A stretch of DNA of 64,000 nt from Paenalcaligenes faecalis (GCF_027557445.1 NZ_CP106841.1:420001-484000); one strand, 5' to 3'; counted from the stretch's first letter, positions 19,336 through 29,025 are shown. Program-made: numbers and translations. The notes: a model not told the origin generated them from the letters alone.

Positions 19336-22300
19336 TTATTTTCGTTGTAAAAAATCGATCAAAGCCTGACCGGTATGAGATGAAGCCGTATTTTGCACGG
19401 TATCAACGGTCCCTTCAACTACCAACTGACCACCATCTATACCTCCTTCGGGGCCCATGTCTACGATCCAATCTGCCTCAGCGATTAGGTCTAAGTTATG
19501 TTCAATAACGACGACGCTTTGCTGCGCATCTGTGAGGCGATGAATCACTCGTAATAATTTTTCTACGTCCGCTATGGCTAATCCAACCGTTGGCTCATCG
19601 AGCACATAAAGCGTGTGTGGTTGTTGAGAAGCACGCCCTGTTTTAGTCAACCCCTCATCAAGACGAACTTTACTGAGTTCAGAAACGAGCTTAATACGTT
19701 GTGCCTCGCCGCCTGATAGCGTAGGCGAGGGTTGGCCTAGCGTTAAATACCCTAAGCCTACGTCTTGCAGCAGTTTAAGCGGTCGTAAAATACGAGGGTG
19801 AGAAGCAAAGTACTCTACGGCATCATCCACTTCCATTTGCAGGACATCACCGATATTTTTACCTTGCCAGAAAATGGACAAGGTATCGTTGTTGAATCGT
19901 TTACCGTGACAGCTTTCGCAAGGGATTTTAATGTCTGGAAGAAAGCTCATTTCAAAGGTAACCATGCCTTGTCCTCCACACTCAGTACAGCGTCCATCAC
20001 CGGTATTGAATGAAAAGCGAGAGGCATTCCAGCCACGAATTTTTGCATCGCGCGTTTGCGCAAATAGTTTCCGTATATCGTCCCAAAAACCGATATAGGT
20101 TGCAGGACAAGAGCGCGGCGTTTTACCTATAGGGGTTTGGTCGACCTCTAAGACGCGGTCTATGTTTTCCCATCCAGAAATGTCTTGGCAATGTTGCCAG
20201 AGATAGTCGGTGGGAGCGCGTAATTTTTGCTTTAAATTTTCTAGAAGAACTTCTCTAGCTAAGGTTGATTTCCCAGAGCCAGAAACGCCCGTGATTGCAC
20301 TAAAACGCTGCAGAGGAATATGCGCATCGACCTGATGGAGATTATGTAAGGATGCTCCGTGAATATGAAGTTGGGTGACAGAGTCATCAATAGGGCGGTA
20401 GGCTTGCATGGGATGCACGATGGGGTGTTTCAAATAGCGACCTGTTAAGGAATTTGGGTTATCCATAATTTGCGCTAATGAGCCTTGAGCCACGACTTGG
20501 CCTCCACGCGTACCCGCACCTGGACCAATGTCAATAATGTGCTTGGCCTGACGTATTGTGTCTTCGTCATGCTCTACCACGACTAAGGTGTTGCCATTGC
20601 CTTCTAGGCGTTGTAGAGCCTTGAGTAAGATACGATTATCACGAGGGTGTAGCCCAATGGTAGGCTCATCTAAAATATAGCAAACACCCTGTAAGTTTGA
20701 GCCAAGCTGGGCCGCGAGTCGAATGCGTTGTGCTTCGCCTCCTGACAACGTGGGGGCAGCTCTATCTAAACCTAAATAGCCCAAGCCTACTTCTTGCATA
20801 AAGCGTAGGCGATTATGAATTTCCGTAAAAATGTCTCGGGCAATGTCTTTTTCACGTGAACTAAGGTGTAGCGTATCAAAGAAAGCGCTTGCATCATTAA
20901 TCGAGAAAGCGGAGAGTTCGGCAATCCCTGTTTGATGCCATCTAAAAGCGAGAGCGACTGGATTTAATCGTTGACCTTGGCAGCTAGGGCAGGTTGTTGA
21001 GTGGGCTGGAGTATTGTCCTCGTCTGTAGCCAGCCATTTGGATTCTTCACCACTTTGCTCCGCATCAAAGCCAGCAATGACAGAGCCGGTACCAAAGCAA
21101 CTGTGGCACCAGCCATGCTTCGAATTATAGGAAAAAAGGCGGGGGTCTGGTTCAGGGAAACTGCATCCACAACTGGGGCAGGCCCTAGCGGTGGAAAGTT
21201 TTAACTCGTCATGCTCAGTAACGACTACTAGGCTTTGGTGACCATGTTCTAATGCTTGCTGGACGGCATCACGTAGTTGCTTTTCTTTTTTTGAGTCTAC
21301 CTTAAAGTCAGCGATCGGTAACTCAATGTTATGTTCTTTATAGCGGTCTAAGCGTGGCCATTGGTCTGTGGGGACCAGCGCCTGATCCACGCGTAGGTGA
21401 CTATAGCCTTTAGCATGAGCCCACTTAGCTAAGTCGGTGTAATACCCTTTTCTAGCAACAATCAAGGGGGCGTAGATGGCAACCTGTTGATTTTTGTAAT
21501 CACGTAATAACTGGGCGGTAATTTGTTCGGGACTTTGTGGTTCTACGGGGACTTGGCAGCTAGGGCACATTTGAGTCCCTAGTTTGACATACAGTAATCG
21601 TAAAAAATGGTGGATCTCGGTCATGGTGGCGACCGTAGATTTATAGCCGCCTCGGCTAGTGCGTTGTTCAATAGCAACCGTAGGAGGGATACCATAAATG
21701 GCATCTACGTCCGGCTGACCAGCGGGTTGCACAATAGAGCGGGCATAGGCATTGAGAGACTCTAAGTAACGGCGTTGGCCCTCATTAAATAGAATATCAA
21801 ACGCTAAGGTGGATTTGCCAGAGCCAGAGACGCCTGTGATAACCGTAAAGGTGTCGCGAGGAATACGGACTTGTATGTTTTTTAAATTGTGCTCACGCGC
21901 ATTAAGAATATGAATGGCGTTGTCATCAGTCGGGTTTGTGATGGCGTAGCTTACGCCGGGCTCGGCTAGTTGCTGCACATCTGCACCTACAATGTGATCT
22001 TGATACTGCAGTAGAGCTTGCCCTGTTAGTGATTGGGCTTGTTGCATAATATCGAGTGGGCTACCAGTAGCGACAATAGAGCCACCGGCATCACCCCCAG
22101 TTGGACCTAGATCGATAACCCAGTCTGCAGTACGAACTACATCTAAGTTATGCTCAATGACGATTAATGAGTGTCCTGCTGCCAGCAGTTTTCTGAAGGC
22201 CTGCATGAGTTTGGCAATATCATCAAAATGCAGCCCAGTGGTGGGCTCGTCAAATAAGAATAGTTTGCCTTTTTTGGCGACTTTAGCAGTGGCTAAACGG

Positions 22301-24921
22301 CTCTTTGATGCTTCTGCTAAATAACCGGCCAGTTTTAAGCGTTGCGCCTCCCCACCGGATAGCGTGGGCACGGGTTGCCCTAAGGTCAGATAATCTAAGC
22401 CCACATCAGCGAGAGGAGCCAATCCACGTTGTACGTCATGTAAGCCAGCAAAAAACGCCAGAGCCTCGTTGACGGTCATATCGAGGACCTCGTCAATAGA
22501 GGCACTACGGCCTAGATGTTCAATGCGGACCTCTAAAATTTCGGGTCTAAAACGCGTGCCGTTACAGTCGGGACAACGTAGGTAGACATCAGATAAAAAC
22601 TGCATTTCTATGTGTTCAAATCCGGTACCTCCACAGCTGGGACAACGTCCATCACCACTATTAAAGCTAAAAGTGCCAGGCTTATAGTCTCGCTCTATAG
22701 CTAAAGGGGCGCGAGCAAAGAGCTTACGAATGGCATCAAAAGCTCCTACGTAGCTTGCGGGGTTGGATCTAGCCGTGCGTCCAATTTGGGATTGATCGAC
22801 CATGACGACCTCGGCGAGTTGCTCTGCACCTAGTAAGGCGTCAAACTCTCCCGGCGCTTCTGTTGCCTCACCAAAGTGTTTGCGTAGGGCGGGATATAAC
22901 ACATCTTGGATTAAGGTGGATTTACCTGAGCCCGATACTCCTGTTACGCAGACTAACCGTTGAAGCGGAAAAGAGACTTCGATATTTTTTAAATTGTGAG
23001 CACGTACCCCTTGTAATAGCAGGCGCGGGGTGTGGGCAGTTACTGTTTGCGCTAACGGGGCGGCAATCGTTTTTCTGCCACTTAGGTAATCACCAGTCAG
23101 GGTGGGGGCATCTCGTAATTGATGGGGGGCGCCATCAAACGTAATTTGGCCGCCTTTTTCTCCCGGACCAGGGCCTATATCTAAAATTCGGTCTGCTGCA
23201 ACCATGACTTGAGGATCGTGCTCGACCACAACCAAGGTATTTCCATTGTGACGTAGGCGTTGCATGATCTGCACAATGCGATGCATATCGTGGGGGTGTA
23301 GCCCAATAGACGGTTCATCAAGTACAAACAGAGTATTGACTAATGAGGTACCAAGAGCAGTAGTAAGGTTGATACGCTGCACCTCGCCACCTGATAAGGT
23401 ACGACTTTGGCGGTCTAGTGATAAGTAGCCCAACCCCACTTCACAGAGGAAATTAAGACGCGTATTGATTTCATCACGCAAGAGTTGTGTGGCTGCATTG
23501 AGCTCTCCATCAAACACTAAGGTGGCAAAGAAATCACGTACAGAGTCAATCGGAAGCCGCATTAAGTCATGAATATGAAAACCAGGCATAGCCGCTAATT
23601 GGGCTTGAGTCCACTGGGTATTGACAGGCATAAAGCGTGTATAAGAGCCGTTATCGTCAATGGCACTATGTTGTCCTAAGCGCCACAGCAAAGCCTCTGG
23701 CTTTAAGCGTGAACCTAAGCAGGTGGGGCAAGTGTTGTAGCTACGGTATTTGGATAACATGACTCGCACATGCATTTTGTAGGCACGTGATTCCTGCCAG
23801 TCAAAATAACGTTGTATTCCATACCACTGGGTTTTCCACGCCCGAGTTCCCCCTTTAAAGTCGGGGGCGCCTTGAATAACCCACGCCTGCTCTTCAGCAC
23901 TTAACGCTTTCCAGGGGGCTGCCAGTCGAATGCCGGCTTCTTTAGCAAAGCGCTCTAGGTCTTTTTGATGCACCTTATTTGATTCGGTTTGCCATGGCTT
24001 AATTGCTCCTTCGAGTAGACTTTTATTCTCATCCGGAATCACCAGACCGTAATCAATGCCCATCACCCGCCCAAAGCCTTTACAGCTCTCACAGGCTCCT
24101 AGAGGAGAATTAAAGGAGAAAGTGCTTGGTTGAGGTGTGTTGTAGTCAATATCGCACGTGGCGCAATGTAAGCCCGCACTAAAATTCCATTGCGTTTCAT
24201 TTTTTTCATCATCTAGAGCAAAAACGCTCAGGTGACCATGCCCATAATGCAGTGCGGCATCTAAGGCCTCCATCAGACGAGCAGGCTCTGCTTTGCTGAG
24301 TCGGAAGCGGTCTTGAATGACGTAAAGACGCTGTGAGGTTTCTTTTTTGCTATTTTTTTTGGGGTTTTGTGCCGACTCGTGTAAACGTGTATAGCCTTGT
24401 TGCTCTAGGAATTGCTGAATTTCATCGGTGCTGAAGTTGCTCGGCACATCAATGGCAAAGGTCAACACCAAGCGTGGGTCATCATGAGAGCAACGCTCTC
24501 TGAGTTGTGAGGCAATGCGTTGGGCGTCTTCGTGATGAATGTGTTGACCACATTTTCGACAATGCAGATGACTAAGTCGTGCGTAGAGCAGTTTAAGGTA
24601 ATCGTTGAGCTCAGTCATTGTGCCTACGGAGCTGCGTGAGTTACGCACAGGATTGACTTGATCTATTGCGATGGCGGGGAGAATTCCTTCGATTTTATCG
24701 ACCTGCGGCTTATCCATACGGTCTAAAAATTGACGAGCGTAGGGGGAAAACGTCTCCACATAGCGACGCTGACCTTCGGCATAAAGGGTGTCAAAGGCTA
24801 AGGATGACTTACCTGATCCAGAGACGCCGGTTAATACCGTAATTTTTCCAGTATCAAAGCTGACATCGAGGTTTTTTAAATTGTTTTGGCGAGCACCAAA
24901 GATGCGAATTTGAGAGGTCAT
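19336..24921 (-). CDS. uvrA: Giant UvrA-type ABC ATPase, two fused UvrA units
   Basis: A 1,861-residue protein, about twice a normal UvrA (about 940), with no frameshift. It contains four ABC domains. Walker A GVSGSGKS motifs are at about 32-40, 665, 1035 and 1549. Signature LSGGE motifs are at about 510, 855, 1390 and 1735, each followed by DEP Walker B. CxxC zinc-module pairs occur in both halves. The second half keeps a segment like the UvrB-binding domain (APLIVARKG ... LDRYKEHNIEL, about 1120-1180); in the first half that segment is shorter and diverged. UvrA scans DNA for bulky lesions in nucleotide excision repair. Whether this is the main UvrA or a second paralogue cannot be told here. 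pabB and pabC follow closely. Confidence 0.93.
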   Translation of the reverse strand: MTSQIRIFGARQNNLKNLDVSFDTGKITVLTGVSGSGKSSLAFDTLYAEGQRRYVETFSPYARQFLDRMDKPQVDKIEGILPAIAIDQVNPVRNSRSSVGTMTELNDYLKLLYARLSHLHCRKCGQHIHHEDAQRIASQLRERCSHDDPRLVLTFAIDVPSNFSTDEIQQFLEQQGYTRLHESAQNPKKNSKKETSQRLYVIQDRFRLSKAEPARLMEALDAALHYGHGHLSVFALDDEKNETQWNFSAGLHCATCDIDYNTPQPSTFSFNSPLGACESCKGFGRVMGIDYGLVIPDENKSLLEGAIKPWQTESNKVHQKDLERFAKEAGIRLAAPWKALSAEEQAWVIQGAPDFKGGTRAWKTQWYGIQRYFDWQESRAYKMHVRVMLSKYRSYNTCPTCLGSRLKPEALLWRLGQHSAIDDNGSYTRFMPVNTQWTQAQLAAMPGFHIHDLMRLPIDSVRDFFATLVFDGELNAATQLLRDEINTRLNFLCEVGLGYLSLDRQSRTLSGGEVQRINLTTALGTSLVNTLFVLDEPSIGLHPHDMHRIVQIMQRLRHNGNTLVVVEHDPQVMVAADRILDIGPGPGEKGGQITFDGAPHQLRDAPTLTGDYLSGRKTIAAPLAQTVTAHTPRLLLQGVRAHNLKNIEVSFPLQRLVCVTGVSGSGKSTLIQDVLYPALRKHFGEATEAPGEFDALLGAEQLAEVVMVDQSQIGRTARSNPASYVGAFDAIRKLFARAPLAIERDYKPGTFSFNSGDGRCPSCGGTGFEHIEMQFLSDVYLRCPDCNGTRFRPEILEVRIEHLGRSASIDEVLDMTVNEALAFFAGLHDVQRGLAPLADVGLDYLTLGQPVPTLSGGEAQRLKLAGYLAEASKSRLATAKVAKKGKLFLFDEPTTGLHFDDIAKLMQAFRKLLAAGHSLIVIEHNLDVVRTADWVIDLGPTGGDAGGSIVATGSPLDIMQQAQSLTGQALLQYQDHIVGADVQQLAEPGVSYAITNPTDDNAIHILNAREHNLKNIQVRIPRDTFTVITGVSGSGKSTLAFDILFNEGQRRYLESLNAYARSIVQPAGQPDVDAIYGIPPTVAIEQRTSRGGYKSTVATMTEIHHFLRLLYVKLGTQMCPSCQVPVEPQSPEQITAQLLRDYKNQQVAIYAPLIVARKGYYTDLAKWAHAKGYSHLRVDQALVPTDQWPRLDRYKEHNIELPIADFKVDSKKEKQLRDAVQQALEHGHQSLVVVTEHDELKLSTARACPSCGCSFPEPDPRLFSYNSKHGWCHSCFGTGSVIAGFDAEQSGEESKWLATDEDNTPAHSTTCPSCQGQRLNPVALAFRWHQTGIAELSAFSINDASAFFDTLHLSSREKDIARDIFTEIHNRLRFMQEVGLGYLGLDRAAPTLSGGEAQRIRLAAQLGSNLQGVCYILDEPTIGLHPRDNRILLKALQRLEGNGNTLVVVEHDEDTIRQAKHIIDIGPGAGTRGGQVVAQGSLAQIMDNPNSLTGRYLKHPIVHPMQAYRPIDDSVTQLHIHGASLHNLHQVDAHIPLQRFSAITGVSGSGKSTLAREVLLENLKQKLRAPTDYLWQHCQDISGWENIDRVLEVDQTPIGKTPRSCPATYIGFWDDIRKLFAQTRDAKIRGWNASRFSFNTGDGRCTECGGQGMVTFEMSFLPDIKIPCESCHGKRFNNDTLSIFWQGKNIGDVLQMEVDDAVEYFASHPRILRPLKLLQDVGLGYLTLGQPSPTLSGGEAQRIKLVSELSKVRLDEGLTKTGRASQQPHTLYVLDEPTVGLAIADVEKLLRVIHRLTDAQQSVVVIEHNLDLIAEADWIVDMGPEGGIDGGQLVVEGTVDTVQNTASSHTGQALIDFLQRK

Positions 24922-25022
24922 AGAGTCACTAAAGGGAAAGCAATGGCAATAAAGGAGAGCGTTCTTTGTATATAGGGGCGGTATGCGGTAAAATCTACTG
25001 TATCTGTGGCTAAGTATGCTTG

Positions 25023-25028
25023 TATAAT
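25023..25028 (+). promoter_or_regulatory. -10 box of the small basic protein gene
   Basis: A perfect TATAAT lies 34 bases before the ATG at 25062. The matching -35 region (about 25000) is poor, so the promoter is only partly supported. Confidence 0.5.
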
Positions 25029-25061
25029 TCTTAGCTTTGTTTACGTATCCGGAGAATTCTC

Positions 25062-25190
25062 ATGGCTGAAATCAAACGCACAAGCCGCAATACCCTAGAG
25101 CGTCGTTGCTTAGGTAAAGCGTTCAAACGTCTATACGCACGTTCACCTAAAAGCGTGTTCAAAATGCTAGAAAAAGTAAAACGCGCTTAA
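25062..25190 (+). CDS. Unrecognised 42-residue basic protein
   Basis: A short reading frame begins at ATG 25062 with GGAG seven bases upstream, and a TATAAT box lies 34 bases before it. The product MAEIKRTSRNTLERR... has 7 Lys and 7 Arg against 3 Glu, about +11 net charge, one Cys, and a helix-prone second half (GKAFKRLYAR, FKMLEKVKRA). The size and charge resemble small ribosome- or nucleic-acid-associated proteins, but it is not ribosomal protein S21 or another family I recognise. It is a separate transcription unit with its own terminator (25277-25310), divergent from uvrA. Promoter, ribosome site and terminator together argue that it is expressed. Confidence 0.75.
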   Translation: MAEIKRTSRNTLERRCLGKAFKRLYARSPKSVFKMLEKVKRA

Positions 25191-25214
25191 TTACGCTTAT
25201 ACATTAGACTACCA

Positions 25215-25244
25215 GTTTTTGTTTGTCGTGCTTTTACCACGGCA
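25215..25244 (+). other. Hairpin in the 3' untranslated region of the small gene
   Basis: TTTGTCGTG and CACGGCAAA pair with one G-U around the loop CTTTTAC. It lies between the stop codon of the small gene and the terminator and has no T-run itself. It could protect the transcript end or belong to a small RNA. Confidence 0.5.
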
Positions 25245-25276
25245 AACTAACGGTTTCTAATTGTAATTTACGCAAG

Positions 25277-25310
25277 TAAAACCACAGATTTCATGTCTGT
25301 GGTTTTTTTT
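25277..25310 (+). terminator. Intrinsic terminator of the small basic protein gene
   Basis: ACCACAGA pairs with TCTGTGGT around TTTCATG and is followed by eight T. This ends the small gene's transcript before the glycosyltransferase. Confidence 0.88.
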
Positions 25311-25380
25311 CGTCTACTATTAAAGAGCAAAGCTAGGTTTGTCGAGTTATCGCTTTAGAACGAAAAATTACAGGGAGACG

Positions 25381-26358
25381 ATGTTAATGTCGGAGCAACG
25401 GCCTTTATCTGCATCAGCATGGCGCTATCAGTTTACGGTGTTGACGCCTACGTATAACCGTGCACATACCCTAACACGGGTATATGACTCACTGTGCGAG
25501 CAAAGCTTTCAGGATTTTGAGTGGGTGGTGGTTGATGATGGGTCAACAGACCAGACAAAGCAATTAATTCACCAATGGCAACAAGAGGCCTTGTTTCCTA
25601 TTCACTATATTTGGCAACCTAATCAACATAAAAAAGTGGCATTAAATCGAGGGATAGCGGTTGCCAAAGGTGAGCTAATCGTGGCTTTGGATAGTGATGA
25701 CAGCTTAGAGACCAACGCCTTATATGATATGGCGCGTACATGGCGAGATATTCCAGACAATATACGGGGTCAATATGTGGCAGTGACGGGCTTATGTAAG
25801 GCTCCTTCTGGACGTATTGTGGGGGATATGTATCCCTATGACCAGTTTGATGCCAACCCATTGGATTTGCAGTTTAAGTTTAATGTTAAAGGCGAAAAGT
25901 TTGGCTGTTTAAGTACAGCAGTGATGCAGCGTTTTCCTTTTCCTGAGCATATTGTGGGTTTTGTTCCAGAAAGCTTAGTGTGGAGGCGCTTAGCACGAGC
26001 TGGCTATAAAACTCGCTTTGTTAATCAAGTGTATAGAGTGTATTACGACAGTAGTGACTCGCTTTCACATCAGGGCCGCAATCATTCGGCTCAACATGCT
26101 TTGGGGTTATGGCTACTGGCCCATGATACGGTCGTGGATTGTGTACCTTGGTTTCATTATCGGCCCCAAGAATTTTTTAAAGCAGCCGCTCGCTACACAC
26201 GATTTGCCTTGCATATGCGCGAGCAGTCCATTTCAAAACCGACAGGTTATGGGTTGCATGGGATTGCTGCCACTGCACTGGTTTGTGTTATGGCTCCCAT
26301 TGGTGCTATGTTGTTTTTACGGGATAAACTACAAATGCGCACACTGCATTTTAGTTGA
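25381..26358 (+). CDS. Family 2 glycosyltransferase
   Basis: A cytoplasmic GT-A fold transferase of about 325 residues. The nucleotide-sugar domain shows VLTPTYNRAHTL, then VVVDDGSTDQT, then ALDSDDSLE with the DxD-like metal motif, and a later FVPESLVWRRLARAG acceptor-side segment. A C-terminal hydrophobic stretch (ATALVCVMAPIGAMLFL) suggests membrane contact. ATG 25381 follows AGGGA with four bases between; the reading frame extends upstream only to a TTG without a ribosome site. It stands alone, so the glycan it builds is unknown. Its stop codon abuts the end of the convergent gene at 26359. Confidence 0.87.
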   Translation: MLMSEQRPLSASAWRYQFTVLTPTYNRAHTLTRVYDSLCEQSFQDFEWVVVDDGSTDQTKQLIHQWQQEALFPIHYIWQPNQHKKVALNRGIAVAKGELIVALDSDDSLETNALYDMARTWRDIPDNIRGQYVAVTGLCKAPSGRIVGDMYPYDQFDANPLDLQFKFNVKGEKFGCLSTAVMQRFPFPEHIVGFVPESLVWRRLARAGYKTRFVNQVYRVYYDSSDSLSHQGRNHSAQHALGLWLLAHDTVVDCVPWFHYRPQEFFKAAARYTRFALHMREQSISKPTGYGLHGIAATALVCVMAPIGAMLFLRDKLQMRTLHFS

Positions 26359-26829
26359 TTAGTGTTGCTGGTTTGATGGTGATGGCATCCGAGCTAAATC
26401 GAGGTCATCTTCGTCATCGGCTAGGGGATCAGAACTTAGATCAAACGGTAAAACATCCTGTAAGGTCTCACCCCAGCCATTTTCATCCCCTTCGTGATTA
26501 ATTTTGATGTAATTAACATCCTCATCTTCTGTTCGCTGAATGGCCCACATGAGGCGACAGGTATAGGTTTCATTTTCATTCACTTGTACCCCACCTTGGC
26601 TTCCAAGTAGGCGGGTATTAGCGCCACCAATTTGAACTACTGGAATATCGCTATCATCTTCGTTAATATCTAAGGGGATGGCAAAAACAGCCCATTCAAA
26701 TCCGGTTTCAGCAGCGCTGACGACCTCTACCAAAACAGGTTTACCCAGATATGAGCTTAAAGCGTCAGCAGTACGTGCTAATAGTTCAAGGTCTTCGGTG
26801 CTAAATAGTAGTGCGGTGGAGTCAGTCAT
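26359..26829 (-). CDS. Conserved hypothetical acidic protein
   Basis: A 156-residue soluble protein, very rich in Asp and Glu, especially in its C-terminal third (DPLADDEDDLDLA). I recognise no catalytic motif. The ordered part reads like a small alpha/beta domain (about residues 5-110), with a disordered acidic tail. ATG 26829 (MTDSTALL) was taken as start; an upstream extension of four codons is possible. It is transcribed divergently from ettA, with only about 85 bases between the two. No function is assigned. Confidence 0.72.
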   Translation of the reverse strand: MTDSTALLFSTEDLELLARTADALSSYLGKPVLVEVVSAAETGFEWAVFAIPLDINEDDSDIPVVQIGGANTRLLGSQGGVQVNENETYTCRLMWAIQRTEDEDVNYIKINHEGDENGWGETLQDVLPFDLSSDPLADDEDDLDLARMPSPSNQQH

Positions 26830-26914
26830 TTTGTTAATCAAACCGTAATATATAATGAAGTCGCTTTTAGCGATGCTATGTACTTATAGCCTTATCAATC
26901 CTATTTAGGTTTCT

Positions 26915-28588
26915 ATGGCCCAATACGTTTATACAATGAATCGGGTAGGCAAAATTGTGCCACCCAAGCGTCAAATTCTACGCGATATTTCTTTATCTTT
27001 CTTCCCCGGAGCCAAAATTGGTGTTCTAGGTTTGAATGGCTCTGGTAAATCCACTCTATTACGCATTATGGCTGGGGTGGATAAAGAGATCGAAGGTGAA
27101 GCCATCCCCATGCCGGGGATTAAAATTGGTTACTTACCCCAAGAGCCCGAGTTAGATCCAACCCAGACGGTACGTGAGGCCGTAGAAGCAGGTTTAGGCG
27201 CTGTATTTGAGGCCCGTCAACGCTTGGATGAGGTGTATGCTGAATACGCTGAGCCTGATGCTGATTTTGATGCCTTAGCCGCAGAGCAAGCTGAACTAGA
27301 GGCGATTATTGCGGCGGCGGCTACAAGCGGCAGTGATGATACGAATACGCAGATGGAAATTGCGGCTGATGCGTTGCGTTTACCCGCATGGGATGCGGTA
27401 ATTGGCAATTTGTCTGGTGGTGAAAAACGTCGTGTCGCTTTATGTCAGTTGCTTTTATCTAAACCCGATATGCTGTTACTTGATGAGCCGACTAACCACT
27501 TAGATGCGGAAAGTGTGCATTGGTTAGAGCAGTTTCTCAGTAAGTTCCCAGGTACGGTAGTTGCTGTGACGCATGATAGGTACTTCTTAGATAATGCGGC
27601 AGAGTGGATTTTAGAGCTAGACCGAGGTCATGGTATTCCTTGGAAAGGAAACTACAGCTCTTGGCTAGAGCAAAAAGAAGACCGTCTCAAACAAGAGGAG
27701 TCGAATGAGTCAGCGCGTCAGCGTACTATTCGAAAAGAGCTAGAGTGGGTTCGTCAAAATCCTAAAGGTCGTCAGGCTAAATCAAAAGCGCGTTTGAATC
27801 GTTTTGAGGAATTATCCTCCCATGAGTACCAACGTCGTAACGAAACTCAGGAGATCTTTATCCCTGTGGCCGAGCGATTAGGTAATGAGGTCTTAGAGTT
27901 CAATCATGTATCTAAGGCGTATGGTGATCGCTTATTGATTGAGGATCTTAGCTTTACGGTTCCACCGGGCGCGATTGTAGGTATTATCGGTCCGAACGGG
28001 GCAGGTAAATCTACGCTGTTCCGTATGATCGCGGGCGAAGAGCAACCAGATAGTGGTGAAATTAAGCGAGGCCAAACAGTTCAGTTGGCATATGTGGATC
28101 AGTCTCGATCCTCATTACCAGCAGAGAAGTCGGTATTTGAAGCTATTTCGGATGGCTCCGATATTCTACAGGTTGGTCGTTTTGAAATACCTGCACGGGC
28201 TTATATTGGGCGCTTTAATTTCCGAGGTGCTGACCAAAACAAAATTGTCGGTAAATTATCGGGCGGGGAACGTGGTCGTTTGCATTTAGCTAAAACGTTA
28301 GCAGCAGGCGGTAACGTACTTTTACTTGATGAACCGTCTAACGATTTGGACGTTGAGACCTTACGTGCCCTAGAGGACGCCTTGCTTGAGTATGCCGGGT
28401 GTGTCATGGTGATTAGCCATGATCGTTGGTTCTTGGATCGTATTGCTACGCATATCTTGGCCTTTGAAGGCGACTCACACGTAGAGTTCTTCAGTGGTAA
28501 CTACCAAGAATACGAGGAAGATAAGTTACGTCGCCTAGGTGAAGAGGCTGCTAAACCGAAACGTATTCGTTATAAAGCATTGAAATAA
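26915..28588 (+). CDS. ettA: Energy-dependent translational throttle protein EttA
   Basis: ABC-F protein that binds the ribosomal E site and gates entry of initiating ribosomes into elongation according to the ATP/ADP level. The 557 residues match the family (E. coli 555). The first ABC domain has GLNGSGKS (about 43-50), LSGGEKRR and LLLDEPTNHLD. The arm insertion between Walker A and the signature is present. A charged linker (about 245-325) with RQNPKGRQAKSKARLNRFEEL follows. The second domain has GPNGAGKS, LSGGERGR and LLLDEPSNDLD. There are no membrane segments. A terminator lies 27 bases after the stop. Confidence 0.96.
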   Translation: MAQYVYTMNRVGKIVPPKRQILRDISLSFFPGAKIGVLGLNGSGKSTLLRIMAGVDKEIEGEAIPMPGIKIGYLPQEPELDPTQTVREAVEAGLGAVFEARQRLDEVYAEYAEPDADFDALAAEQAELEAIIAAAATSGSDDTNTQMEIAADALRLPAWDAVIGNLSGGEKRRVALCQLLLSKPDMLLLDEPTNHLDAESVHWLEQFLSKFPGTVVAVTHDRYFLDNAAEWILELDRGHGIPWKGNYSSWLEQKEDRLKQEESNESARQRTIRKELEWVRQNPKGRQAKSKARLNRFEELSSHEYQRRNETQEIFIPVAERLGNEVLEFNHVSKAYGDRLLIEDLSFTVPPGAIVGIIGPNGAGKSTLFRMIAGEEQPDSGEIKRGQTVQLAYVDQSRSSLPAEKSVFEAISDGSDILQVGRFEIPARAYIGRFNFRGADQNKIVGKLSGGERGRLHLAKTLAAGGNVLLLDEPSNDLDVETLRALEDALLEYAGCVMVISHDRWFLDRIATHILAFEGDSHVEFFSGNYQEYEEDKLRRLGEEAAKPKRIRYKALK

Positions 28589-28614
28589 ATCGAACTACGG
28601 TATTGATTTAGAAT

Positions 28615-28650
28615 AAACAGCCACTTTCAAGTGGCTGTTACATTTTTTGC
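28615..28650 (+). terminator. Terminator of ettA
   Basis: AACAGCCACTT pairs with AAGTGGCTGTT around a two-base loop and is followed by ACATTTTTT. The stem is long; the T-run begins three bases later. Confidence 0.78.
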
Positions 28651-28750
28651 GACCGTTAACACAATGATGCGACTCTAGGCTTGATACATTATAGTGCCCG
28701 CAGTACTGTAGTTATATAGAGTGCTTAATGATGAATCCAAGGAGTACAGT

Positions 28751-28978
28751 ATGAAACAGACAACACTGATAAAAACAATGGCCGCTACGGTTTTACTGGT
28801 CTTAATGGCTGGGTGTTCAACTTGGGATAACATGAGTTCCAGACAAAAAGGCGGTGTGGCGGGTGCCGGAATAGGTGGTGTAGCAGGTGCCGCTGTGACC
28901 GGTGGTAGTGTACTAGGAACGGTAGGTGGTGCCGCAATAGGTGGTATTGTTGGTGACCAAGTGGGCAAACGCCAGTAG
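28751..28978 (+). CDS. Glycine-zipper lipoprotein (OsmB-like)
   Basis: A 75-residue exported lipoprotein. A Lys-containing n-region and hydrophobic helix end in the lipobox LMAGC at about residues 18-22. The mature part is a Gly-rich repeat of the glycine-zipper type (GGVAGAGIGGVAGAA ... GTVGGAAIGGIVG), which packs in membranes, followed by a short basic tail. Small lipoproteins of this kind are often outer-membrane and stress-induced, as OsmB is. ATG 28751 is chosen because AGGAG lies eight bases before it and it begins the signal peptide. It is a single-gene unit between two terminators. Confidence 0.85.
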   Translation: MKQTTLIKTMAATVLLVLMAGCSTWDNMSSRQKGGVAGAGIGGVAGAAVTGGSVLGTVGGAAIGGIVGDQVGKRQ

Positions 28979-28994
28979 TAGATGTAGTCTTTTT

Positions 28995-29025
28995 AAAAAA
29001 GCCGGCATTGCCGGCTTTTTTTATT
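28995..29025. terminator. Bidirectional terminator between the lipoprotein gene and minE
   Basis: AAAAAAGCCGGC pairs with GCCGGCTTTTTT around the loop ATT. The T-run on the plus strand reaches the minE stop codon at 29021, so the hairpin can end both convergent transcripts. Confidence 0.9.

Noticed and set aside
25062-25190. Small basic gene as ribosomal protein S21 (rpsU)
   Set aside because: Size and basic character are suggestive, but the sequence lacks the S21 core and is only 42 residues against about 70.
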